64,000 nt of DNA from positions 1 through 64,000 of the forward strand of contig NZ_CAJTXD010000002.1 of NCBI RefSeq assembly GCF_910580175.1, written 5' to 3'. Source of the DNA: an uncultured Alistipes sp. GTDB taxonomy: Bacteria > Bacteroidota > Bacteroidia > Bacteroidales > Rikenellaceae. Shown piece after piece: positions 1-7,430 of this stretch; within the stretch, counting starts at the first letter, position 1, and each line of letters begins with the position of its first letter. A program made the position numbers and the translations under genes. Below the pieces are notes generated by a model. That model was not told the origin of the DNA. It was given only the letters and a program-made list of their open reading frames with translations, and ran no database searches.

Positions 1-574
1 TGCCTTCCAGCAAGGCGACGATACCCGCGTCTTCAGTAAGGAAGACTTGGTCGGCCAAATCTTCGATCGCATCTTGCAGGCGGAGGCGGTTTTGCGGGGC
101 GAATCCTGCCGCGGGGGCTACACGTGCCAGGGTATCTTTCTTCCCGGCCTTGACTAAGGCGATTTCCCGACGGCGGTTTTCGGCTTTTTCCGGTGTGTCG
201 GCATTGGGGGTTGAACTCAACAAAACCACCCCCTCAAGCATGTCGGGGTGTCTTTCCAGAAAAGCCAGCGCCACATAACCGCCCATCGAATGACCCACCA
301 ACGTACAACGGGACACGCCAAGTCTCCGAAGGCCTTCCGCGACTGTGTCGGCCAGAAATTCCATCGTGTGTACGTTGCCTTTCACTTCGGAAATGCCGTG
401 TCCGGGCAGATCAAGCGTGATGACGCGTACATTTTTGTAAAGCAGGGGTACGAATTCTTCCCATACCAAGAGCGATTCGAGGTAGCCGTGCAGCAAGACT
501 ACGCAGCGGTCGCCGTGTTCGGAATCGCAGATGTGCAGGGCCGTGGTGCCGGCCATGATGAATTTTTCGGTCAT
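1..574 (-). CDS. alpha/beta hydrolase, partial (3' end outside window)
   Basis: The visible 191 residues are the N-terminal part of an alpha/beta hydrolase-fold enzyme. The oxyanion-region motif LLHGYLES is near residue 30, DLPGHG near 60, and the nucleophile elbow LVGHSMGGYVA near 95, where Ser is the catalytic nucleophile. The ATG at 574 lies 7 nt after the stop of the 60-aa gene upstream, so the two are probably co-transcribed after dapF. The reading frame is still open at position 1, so the catalytic His is not visible. The substrate cannot be told from this part; esterase, lipase or C-C hydrolase are all possible. Confidence 0.9.
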   Translation of the reverse strand, partial: MTEKFIMAGTTALHICDSEHGDRCVVLLHGYLESLLVWEEFVPLLYKNVRVITLDLPGHGISEVKGNVHTMEFLADTVAEGLRRLGVSRCTLVGHSMGGYVALAFLERHPDMLEGVVLLSSTPNADTPEKAENRRREIALVKAGKKDTLARVAPAAGFAPQNRLRLQDAIEDLADQVFLTEDAGIVALLEG

Positions 575-581
575 GGCACTG

Positions 582-764
582 CTATTCTTCGTCGAAATAA
601 TCCAGTGCCGATTCCCGTTTGGGGCGGGGCAGGTCGTCGTCCTCGTCGTCCATGCTGCTGTATAGGGCATGGCGTTCCTTTCCGCTCTTGTGGAGCGGTT
701 CGAGCCGTTTGGCTTTGCGAAGTTCGTCGGTATCGCGGGTGCGAACTCCTTTGTCTGTTTTCAT
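582..764 (-). CDS. small acidic conserved hypothetical protein (60 aa)
   Basis: A 60-residue, highly charged protein with a basic N-terminal half (DELRKAKRLEPLHKSGKER) and an acidic C-terminal half (MDDEDDD and ending DYFDEE). It has no signal peptide or membrane segment. It sits 25 nt after dapF and 7 nt before the hydrolase on the same strand, consistent with a real gene in that operon. Its composition resembles small conserved hypothetical proteins of Bacteroidales as I recall them, but I cannot name a family. Function unknown. Confidence 0.65.
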   Translation of the reverse strand: MKTDKGVRTRDTDELRKAKRLEPLHKSGKERHALYSSMDDEDDDLPRPKRESALDYFDEE

Positions 765-789
765 GGGTGGAAACTATGAGAATGGATTT

Positions 790-1596
790 TCAGAGATCGG
801 CTGTGTCGAATGTCCCTTCGAATACGCGTCGTGCCGGCCCTGAAAGCCGGATGCCGGTGTAGCGTTGCGTGCCGGGCATGTGCGTGAAGGCCACGCGGAG
901 CAGGCCGCCCGGCACATGGATGAGGAACGTGTCGGTCTGCGGATGCCGTGCAAAATTGGCTATGACGGCGGCCGCCGCCGCTCCTGTGCCGCAGGCAAGG
1001 GTTTCGTTTTCGACGCCGCGTTCGTAGGTGCGCATGCGGAGCGTGTTTGCGTTGACGATTTCGACGAAATCGACGTTGGTGCCTTGCGGGAAGCGAGCCA
1101 GGTCGTTGCGAATCTGCCGGCCCCGGGTCAAGACGTCGACTGTGGCGGTGGCGGCGACGAATTCTACATAATGAGGTACGCCCGTGTTGAGAAACCACCA
1201 GCCTGCGCCTGCGTCGATGCGTTCGACATCGATCAGTCCGACCTCGATTTCGCCTGTGGAAGCGTCTGCCTGCCGGACAATGGCTTTGTGACGGCCGTCT
1301 GTGGCGTCGAACGACTTTTCACGGCCGCCGATGCCCAGATGCTCGGTAAAGAGCGTGAAACAACGGGCGCCGTTGCCGCACATTTCGCCCGCCGACCCGT
1401 CGGCGTTGTAATAGTGCATCGTACAATCGGCGCCGCGGCCGGCTGTGAGGGTCATCAGCCCGTCGGCACCGATGCCGAAATGCCGGTCGCACAAGCGGGC
1501 GATCCGCTGCGGATCGGGTGCGAAGCCGCCCTCGCGGTTGTCGATGAGGATGAAGTCGTTGCCGGCGCCTTCGTATTTGGCAAAAGCTGTACGCAT
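790..1596 (-). CDS. dapF: diaminopimelate epimerase
   Basis: A 268-aa cytoplasmic enzyme that interconverts LL- and meso-diaminopimelate for lysine and peptidoglycan synthesis. It begins with the family motif KYEGAGNDF. The two catalytic cysteines lie in MCGNGARC (about residue 73) and LACGTGA (about residue 205-210), so both half-sites of the cofactor-independent epimerase are intact. Length matches the family. A -7 box (minus strand, 1630-1623) within the inverted repeat would start transcription about 20 nt upstream of the ATG. The 60-aa gene and the hydrolase follow on the same strand. Confidence 0.96.
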   Translation of the reverse strand: MRTAFAKYEGAGNDFILIDNREGGFAPDPQRIARLCDRHFGIGADGLMTLTAGRGADCTMHYYNADGSAGEMCGNGARCFTLFTEHLGIGGREKSFDATDGRHKAIVRQADASTGEIEVGLIDVERIDAGAGWWFLNTGVPHYVEFVAATATVDVLTRGRQIRNDLARFPQGTNVDFVEIVNANTLRMRTYERGVENETLACGTGAAAAAVIANFARHPQTDTFLIHVPGGLLRVAFTHMPGTQRYTGIRLSGPARRVFEGTFDTADL

Positions 1597-1619
1597 GGTT
1601 CACTCGTGCGGTTATCTCA

Positions 1620-1663
1620 CGACAAAAATAGTAAAACTTCTAAAAGTTTTACTATTTTTGTCG
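1620..1663. repeat. perfect 20-bp inverted repeat with 4-nt loop between divergent genes
   Basis: Arms 1620-1639 and 1644-1663 are exact reverse complements around a CTAA loop. The stem is AT-rich. Each arm contains a TATTTTTG -7 box pointing outward: minus strand 1630-1623 toward dapF, plus strand 1653-1660 toward the nitroreductase. It could therefore be a symmetric operator overlapping two divergent promoters. A terminator is less likely because it lies upstream of both genes and lacks a GC-rich stem. Confidence 0.75.
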
Positions 1664-1803
1664 AGGATTGATTGCCGTTCGGCCCGGCGATGCTTCGGGC
1701 GAGGTGTCCGGCTTGCCGGAACGGCGGCGGCAAAACATGCGTCCGGAGGTTCGGGCGCTTGTTTGTATCGTTTTTGCAGAATGTTTTCAAAACAGGAATC
1801 ACT

Positions 1804-2550
1804 ATGAAGAATGTGCTTTTCAAGCATCGGTCTATACGTAAGTTTCGTCCGACACCTATCCCTGAGGAGGTGTTGCAAAATTGTCTCGAAGCGGCGGCCC
1901 GAGCTTCGACGTGCGGCAACATGCAGCTTTATTCGCTTGTCGTCACGCGCGACAAGGCGCTGCGCGAGCGATTGGCGCCGTGTCATTTCAACCAACCGAT
2001 GCTGGAGCAGGCGCCATGTCTGGTAACCGTGTGCGCCGACGTGCATCGGTTCACGATGTGGTGCGAGCAGCGAGGTGCCGACCCGGCCTACGACAATCTC
2101 GTTTGGTTTCTCAATGCGGCGACCGATGCCCTGCTGGCCGCGCAGAACTTCTGCGTGCAGGCCGAAATGCACGGCCTGGGGATCTGCTACCTCGGTACTA
2201 CGCTGTACACGGCGGCCGAGATCATCCAGATATTGGAGCTTCCCAAGGGGGTAATTCCGCTCACGACCGTGGTGGTCGGATACCCCGACGAGACGCCTGA
2301 GCTGACCGATCGGCTGCCGCTCGATGCGGTTGTACACTACGAAAAATATTCCGACTACACGGCGGCCGAGATCGACGAGCTGTGGGCCGAGCGCGAGGAG
2401 TCGGAACAGACCCGCCGGCTTCTGGAGGAGAACGGCCTGGAGAATCTGGCCAAGGTGTTTACCGAGCGGCGCTACGTGCGGCGTGACAACCTGGTCTTTT
2501 CGGAGTCGTATTTCGCCTTGCTCAAGGAGCAGGGGTTCTTCAACCAGTGA
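1804..2550 (+). CDS. nitroreductase-family FMN-dependent oxidoreductase
   Basis: A 248-aa flavoprotein of the NfsA/FRP-like nitroreductase superfamily, predicted to reduce nitroaromatics, quinones or flavins with NAD(P)H. The N-terminus has the usual HRSIRKF phosphate-binding motif of the FMN site, followed by the ARASTCGNMQLYS segment. The central AALLAAQNFCVQAEMHGLG helix and ICYLG are typical. I chose the ATG at 1804, because upstream in-frame codons encode no family sequence. Its stop is 4 nt before the tamL start, suggesting one transcript. The physiological substrate is unknown. Confidence 0.9.
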   Translation: MKNVLFKHRSIRKFRPTPIPEEVLQNCLEAAARASTCGNMQLYSLVVTRDKALRERLAPCHFNQPMLEQAPCLVTVCADVHRFTMWCEQRGADPAYDNLVWFLNAATDALLAAQNFCVQAEMHGLGICYLGTTLYTAAEIIQILELPKGVIPLTTVVVGYPDETPELTDRLPLDAVVHYEKYSDYTAAEIDELWAEREESEQTRRLLEENGLENLAKVFTERRYVRRDNLVFSESYFALLKEQGFFNQ

Positions 2551-2554
2551 CCCG

Positions 2555-4930
2555 ATGCGGAGGGCGCGACGCATAGGGTTCGCCGTGCTGCTGGGCTTCG
2601 TGTGCTCGGCATGCAGCGTTACGCGCCATATTCCCGACGGAAAGTATTTCTTGCAGCGGGTGAACGTCGAAACCGATAAGTCGGCGCCCCGCAAGGAGCG
2701 GATTCCGGCCGCCGATCTGGAGAAGTACGTGCGTCAGACGCCCAACAAACGGCTGCTGGGCACGAATTTCTATGTGTGGCTCTACGAGCAGGCCGACCCG
2801 GAGAAGCAGAACGGCTGGAACAACTGGAAGCGCAAGATCGGCGAAGCGCCCGTGGTGCTGGACATGGAACTGACGCGCAAGAGCACCGAGAACCTCAAGG
2901 TCTACATGGACACCAAGGGGTTTTTCTCGTCTGCCGCGTCGTTCGAGGTCGACACCCTCTCGCGCCGCAAACGGGCGCGGGTAGTCTATCGGGTGCGGCA
3001 GGGAGCGCCCTATCTGATCGATACGGTGTCCTACGAATTCCGCGACAAGTTTCTGGAACAGATTCTGGCGCCCGATACGGTCAACACCTTGGTGCGGCCC
3101 GGCCGGATTTTCGACATTACGATGTTGGATAGCGAGCGGGAACGCATCACAGCTTACCTCAAGGAACGGGGCTATTATAATTTCTCGGTCAACAACATCG
3201 AATTCGTGGCCGACACGCTTTTGAGCGATCATCGGGTGGGGGTGCGGATCGTCGTCAAACAGCACCTGACGGGCTACGACGAGCGCGGCCAAGCTGTGAT
3301 GGACAACAACATGGTCTACCGCATCGACCGTATCAACATTTATCCCGATTTCGACCCGATCGCCCTGCGTACCGATTCGATGCTCTTTTCGCGTCTCGAC
3401 ACGGTGTATTATCGGGGGTTGAACGTCATCTATGAAAAACGGCCCAACGTCCGGCCCTCCATTCTGCGGCAGGCGGTGCCGCTCTACCCCAATTATGTCT
3501 ACAATTCGGCACAGGTCAACCGCACCTATACCGACCTGATGGCGATGGGGTATTTCCGCAGTGCCCGCATCGCGTTCGTCGAGCAGCCGCAGACGGTCGA
3601 TGTGACCAACTACGTTTCCTATATCGGCGCTGCGGCCGACTCGACCCGCACGGACTATACTCGGGAGGGCTATCTGACTTGCAATATCTTGTGTACACCG
3701 ACGCTTCGGCAGAGTTTCAAGGTGGAGTTGGAAGGGAGCACGACCTCCAGTTTCTATGGGCTGAAGGCGACCGTAGGTTACCAGAACCGCAATATTTTCC
3801 GGGGTGCCGAATCGTTCGATGTGTCGTTCACGGCAGGTTACGAATTCATGAAGGCGCCCGATGCGCGGAAGAAGCGCGCTACGGAGTTCGCTGCGTCGGT
3901 GGGGCTGACCTTCCCGCGCTTTCTGGTGCCGTGGCGGCCGATGCGCTACCGCTCGGTCAACCAGCCCAAGACGAAGATCGAACTTTCGATCAATTTCCAG
4001 GATCGCCCCTACTATCGGCGCACGTTGTCGAGCGCCGGCATCTCCTACCTTTGGACCGACTCGCGCTACTCGTCGTTTTCGTTGCGGCCGATCGACATCC
4101 ACGTGGTGGATGTGGGCTATCTGGACAAGGATTTTCTGGCCGGCACACTCAACAAGTATTTGGAGTACAGCTACCAGCCGCAGTTCATTGCGGGCCTGGC
4201 GTTCAGTTATGGCTACAACAACCAGTTCAAGAATCTGGGTGGCAATGCCACGGTAATCCGCTTCAACGCCGAGACGGCGGGCAACCTGATCGACGGGTTG
4301 GAACATCTTTTTTCGAAACCCTACGAAGACAAGGGCTACTATCGGATTTTCGGCCTGCGCTATGCGCAGTATTTCCGCACCGACCTGAGCTTGAGCCGCA
4401 AGAATATGCTGGGCGAGAAAACGGCCCTTGCATGGCGGCTTTACGGCGGTGTGGCGATGGCCTACGGCAATTCGCCGAGCGTGCCGATCGACCGCCAGTT
4501 CTATGCGGGCGGCAGCAACAGCATGCGCGGCTGGACACCCCGTACGCTGGGGCCGGGATCGGTGCCCGATCCCCACAGTCCGTTCCCGGTGCAGACGGGC
4601 GACGTGAAGCTGGAGGCCAACCTGGAACTGCGCTTCCCGATCTGGGGCATCGTACATGGTGCGACGTTCTTCGATGTGGGCAACATCTGGTATATCCGCA
4701 CCGATCCCTCGGAATATTCTGACGATGCGGTGTTCTACTTCAACAAGTTTTACCGCCAACTGGGCTTCAACACAGGCTTAGGTCTGCGTCTGGACATCAA
4801 ATTCGCCGTGCTGCGTCTGGACTGGGGCATTCAACTGCACAATCCCAACAACCCGGCGGGCGAACGCTGGATACACAACTTCCGGTGGAAGAACACGGCG
4901 CTGAACTTCGGCGTGGGGTATCCGTTCTGA
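2555..4930 (+). CDS. tamL: TamL, lipoprotein BamA/TamA-family outer-membrane protein
   Basis: A 791-aa Omp85 protein. The N-terminus (ATG at 2555) is a signal peptide ending in the lipobox-like FVCSAC at about residue 20, as expected for TamL, the Bacteroidetes lipoprotein variant of TamA. POTRA-like repeats follow (about residues 30-350), then a C-terminal beta-barrel with the Omp85 motif GGSNSMRGW near residue 655. The protein ends in an aromatic-rich strand with terminal Phe. It is predicted to assist outer-membrane protein insertion together with TamB-like partners, which are not in the window. It may be coupled to the nitroreductase by a 4-nt spacer. Confidence 0.88.
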   Translation: MRRARRIGFAVLLGFVCSACSVTRHIPDGKYFLQRVNVETDKSAPRKERIPAADLEKYVRQTPNKRLLGTNFYVWLYEQADPEKQNGWNNWKRKIGEAPVVLDMELTRKSTENLKVYMDTKGFFSSAASFEVDTLSRRKRARVVYRVRQGAPYLIDTVSYEFRDKFLEQILAPDTVNTLVRPGRIFDITMLDSERERITAYLKERGYYNFSVNNIEFVADTLLSDHRVGVRIVVKQHLTGYDERGQAVMDNNMVYRIDRINIYPDFDPIALRTDSMLFSRLDTVYYRGLNVIYEKRPNVRPSILRQAVPLYPNYVYNSAQVNRTYTDLMAMGYFRSARIAFVEQPQTVDVTNYVSYIGAAADSTRTDYTREGYLTCNILCTPTLRQSFKVELEGSTTSSFYGLKATVGYQNRNIFRGAESFDVSFTAGYEFMKAPDARKKRATEFAASVGLTFPRFLVPWRPMRYRSVNQPKTKIELSINFQDRPYYRRTLSSAGISYLWTDSRYSSFSLRPIDIHVVDVGYLDKDFLAGTLNKYLEYSYQPQFIAGLAFSYGYNNQFKNLGGNATVIRFNAETAGNLIDGLEHLFSKPYEDKGYYRIFGLRYAQYFRTDLSLSRKNMLGEKTALAWRLYGGVAMAYGNSPSVPIDRQFYAGGSNSMRGWTPRTLGPGSVPDPHSPFPVQTGDVKLEANLELRFPIWGIVHGATFFDVGNIWYIRTDPSEYSDDAVFYFNKFYRQLGFNTGLGLRLDIKFAVLRLDWGIQLHNPNNPAGERWIHNFRWKNTALNFGVGYPF

Positions 4931-4992
4931 TGAAAAACCAGTAGTGCGCCAGATGTTGGAAAATGGCTGTTTAAAGGGTTTTCAATAGTAGT

Positions 4993-5943
4993 TTAAATAT
5001 CCGAGCAGACACCCCCCCCCTCCTCGTTGGTCGTGTCTGCGGCTTTGTATTGCGAGGGCGACATGCCCGTGTTGCGCTTGAAATAGCTGCCGAAGAACGA
5101 TTGGTTGGGGAAATTGAGCGTGTAGGCGATTTCCTGGATGCTGAGGTTCGAATATTTGAGCAGTGTTTTGGCTTCAAGGATCACATAGATTTCGATCCAT
5201 TCGGAGACGGAATGCTTGCTGAATTCCTTGACCAGGGTCGTCAGGTACTTGGGCGTGATGCAGAGCTGTTCGGCATAGAATCCTACGCTGCGCTCCGTCT
5301 TGTAGTGTTTGCTGAGTTCCTGGAGGAAGCGGTGGAAGTAGTTTTCGGCCCGGCTCGGCTTGCGTTTCTCGGTTTCGGGATGCGTCTCCAGATAGTGCTG
5401 CACGGTGTCGCCGATTTTGTAGAGGGTGGCGATGAAGAGTTCGCTGATGATGTGGTTGGCGAAAGCCGAAGACGACGCGTGGATTTCGTGATCCATCAGC
5501 GAAATGAAATGTTGCAACTCTTGCCGCTCTTTGGTAGAGATGTCGATGCAGGGATGAGTGCCGAGTTGCAGCAGCAGAGGCATGAGGTGTTTCATGTCGA
5601 TGTTCATGCGTTGCAGAAAGTGGGACGAAACCACCACCATGTGCCCTTTGAGCGTGCCGTGGGCTGCCTGGATGATGTTTTGCGGCGCGATGAGAAAGAG
5701 CGTGTTTTCATGCAGTATGTAGTCGGTCAGGTTGACCGAGACCTGGGTTTCGCCTTCGGTGCCGATACCGATGATGAAGGCATCGATGCGGCAGGGGAAG
5801 TGGAACGCCTCCAGGTCGGCCGCTCCGCTGTGGGCGATGATGAATTCTTGCGACGTCGAATTGCCGTAACCTGTTCGGGCGATGAGTTCGCTCAGCGTGA
5901 AGTCGGTAATGGACTGGGCGTTTTCTTGCGGTTGGGTATTCAT
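4993..5943 (-). CDS. AraC-family transcriptional regulator
   Basis: A 316-aa regulator with an N-terminal cupin-like sensing half (about residues 1-170) and a C-terminal double helix-turn-helix AraC domain (about 215-305). The latter includes VGFYAEQLCITPKYLTTLVK and the second-helix signature IAYTLNFPNQSFFGSYFKR. The ATG at 5943 is chosen because upstream codons are low-complexity. A minus-strand TATATTTG box (5969-5962) would give a leader of only about 12 nt. The last codons contain a run of nine G (5020-5012). It is convergent with tamL, and its target is not evident. Confidence 0.93.
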   Translation of the reverse strand: MNTQPQENAQSITDFTLSELIARTGYGNSTSQEFIIAHSGAADLEAFHFPCRIDAFIIGIGTEGETQVSVNLTDYILHENTLFLIAPQNIIQAAHGTLKGHMVVVSSHFLQRMNIDMKHLMPLLLQLGTHPCIDISTKERQELQHFISLMDHEIHASSSAFANHIISELFIATLYKIGDTVQHYLETHPETEKRKPSRAENYFHRFLQELSKHYKTERSVGFYAEQLCITPKYLTTLVKEFSKHSVSEWIEIYVILEAKTLLKYSNLSIQEIAYTLNFPNQSFFGSYFKRNTGMSPSQYKAADTTNEEGGGVCSDI

Positions 5944-5961
5944 TGTTTCTGAAGTTTGCGA

Positions 5962-5969
5962 CAAATATA
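5962..5969 (-). promoter_or_regulatory. TAnnTTTG -7 box for the AraC-type regulator
   Basis: On the minus strand this reads TATATTTG, an exact match to the Bacteroidetes -7 consensus TAnnTTTG, ending 18 nt upstream of the ATG at 5943. No convincing -33 TTTG at the standard spacing is visible. Confidence 0.5.
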
Positions 5970-6080
5970 GGCAGTTTTTTGCAAGAAATAGTTCGAAAAG
6001 TTCGATTGTCGGACGAAATGAACAACAAGCTGGCGATAACGATAAAAGAGAAGCCGCCGCCCGGGTCGAATGCGAAGAAA

Positions 6081-6113
6081 GACCCCTGCCGCAAACGAAT
6101 GGCGGTAGGGGTC
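6081..6113 (-). terminator. intrinsic terminator after ompH genes
   Basis: A 12-bp stem (6081-6092 with 6102-6113, one G-U pair) with a 9-nt loop. On the minus strand it is followed by TTTCTT. It lies about 90 nt beyond the stop of the last gene of the uppS-bamA-ompH-ompH run and probably ends that transcript. Confidence 0.75.
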
Positions 6114-6202
6114 GTTCTTGCCTTTTCGGGTATGCACCCGGGCTTGGCTGTGTTGTCGCTGCGGCGGGTCGTGGCCGTCGGTCCGTGCCGCCGGTTCGGG
6201 TC

Positions 6203-6736
6203 TTATTCAGCGGCCGGCGCTTCCTCGGTAATGCCCAGTTCGGCACGCACCAGCGGTGCGAGGTCGGTCAGCGTGGCTTCGTCGAAAGATGCCAGTGAGC
6301 CGGTGGCCGTATCGAAAACGACCATGTAGCCGTTGGCTTTGGCTACCTTGTCGATGGCGCCCTTGGCTTTCTCGATGATCGGGGTGAGCAGTTCCTGCTG
6401 TTTTTTCTGGTAGTCCTGCTGGGCGATCTGCTCGAACTCCTGGCGGCGGTTCTGCAACTCCTGCAACTCCTTCTCCTTGAGCTGACGCACGGCATCGGAG
6501 TAGCTGGCATAGTTCTTCTGGTAGTCGGCCAGTTTCTGGTTGAACTCTACGGCTATGGTCTCCAGGTTGTCTTCCAGGTCTTTGCCGTAGGCCTGCATAT
6601 TGGTGTTCATCTCTTTGGTTTCGGGCATGGCCAGAAGGATTTCCTGGGTGTTGATGCGTCCGAACTTCTGGGCGAAAAGCGACGAAGCGCTCAACGTCAA
6701 TGCAACCGCGAGGGTCAGCTTGATTACCTTTTTCAT
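6203..6736 (-). CDS. OmpH/Skp-family periplasmic chaperone
   Basis: A 177-aa protein with a signal peptide ending at ...SSLFAQ (cleavage about residue 23), then the OmpH/Skp start KFGRINTQEIL. A long alpha-helical, coiled-coil middle (about 45-135) is rich in Gln, Lys and Glu. Skp proteins hold unfolded outer-membrane proteins in the periplasm before BAM inserts them. It is the second of two tandem paralogues downstream of bamA, 32 nt after the first. The C-terminal Ala/Glu-rich tail is variable in the family. Confidence 0.93.
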   Translation of the reverse strand: MKKVIKLTLAVALTLSASSLFAQKFGRINTQEILLAMPETKEMNTNMQAYGKDLEDNLETIAVEFNQKLADYQKNYASYSDAVRQLKEKELQELQNRRQEFEQIAQQDYQKKQQELLTPIIEKAKGAIDKVAKANGYMVVFDTATGSLASFDEATLTDLAPLVRAELGITEEAPAAE

Positions 6737-6768
6737 AGGGGATAGTTATTCGTTAAGTTTTTGATGCG

Positions 6769-7275
6769 TTATTTTTTCAAGGCTGCGATTACCTCCTGCG
6801 TGCGTTCGGCAGCGGGGGCGGCGTATAGCAGCGTGGGGTTGTTCGACGAGTCGATCACGGCCAAGGCGCCCGCCTGTTTGGCATAGGCTTCGATGGCGGC
6901 AAAGACTTGTTTTTGGATCGGAGCGATCATCTCGACGCGTTTTTTCATCAGCTCGCCCTCCTGGCCGAAGAGACTCTGCTGGTATTCGGTTGCCTCCTTT
7001 TCGAGGGCCAGAATGGCGTTTTCGCGCGACTGACGCATGTTGGCCGACATGGAGGCTTTCTGCGCCATGTAGTTGTTGTAGTAGGTCTCGATCTCGGCGA
7101 AGCGGGCGTCGACCTGCTGCTGGTACTCCTCGGCGAGCTTGTCGAGCGTGGCGATGGCCGTGTTGTAGGCGTCGATCGACTTGAAGATCTTCTCGCTGTT
7201 GACTATGATGCAGTTTTGGGCCGTGGCGGCGGAAGCTGCCAGGACGAATGCAGCGATGAACATCAATCGTTTCAT
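6769..7275 (-). CDS. OmpH/Skp-family periplasmic chaperone (paralogue)
   Basis: A 168-aa protein with a signal peptide (MKRLMFIAAFVLAASAATAQ) followed by an OmpH-type core beginning CIIVNSEKIF and a long helical arm region. It is related in architecture to its downstream neighbour. The start at 7275 gives a proper signal sequence; codons further upstream do not. A minus-strand TAAATTTG sequence (7373-7366) may add an internal promoter in the 155-nt gap after bamA. It is predicted to chaperone outer-membrane proteins. Confidence 0.92.
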   Translation of the reverse strand: MKRLMFIAAFVLAASAATAQNCIIVNSEKIFKSIDAYNTAIATLDKLAEEYQQQVDARFAEIETYYNNYMAQKASMSANMRQSRENAILALEKEATEYQQSLFGQEGELMKKRVEMIAPIQKQVFAAIEAYAKQAGALAVIDSSNNPTLLYAAPAAERTQEVIAALKK

Positions 7276-7430
7276 AGGATTCGGTTTTAAGTCATATTCC
7301 GTTTTGCAACCGTGGGTGTCGGGGCATTCCGGTCGTATTTTTCTGTAAATATAACTTTTTTCTTTCAAATTTATTGCCAAGCAAAGGCTTTATTGGTTCT
7401 GTGCGCGCGGTCCGACTGCGTTTTGGAGGT

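Noticed and set aside
1620..1663. Calling the inverted repeat a transcription terminator
   Set aside because: It lies upstream of both divergent genes, is AT-rich throughout, and contains exact -7 boxes.
2540..4759. A 739-codon open frame antisense to tamL
   Set aside because: Shadow of tamL coding bias; it overlaps a clear Omp85 gene and shows no recognizable motif.
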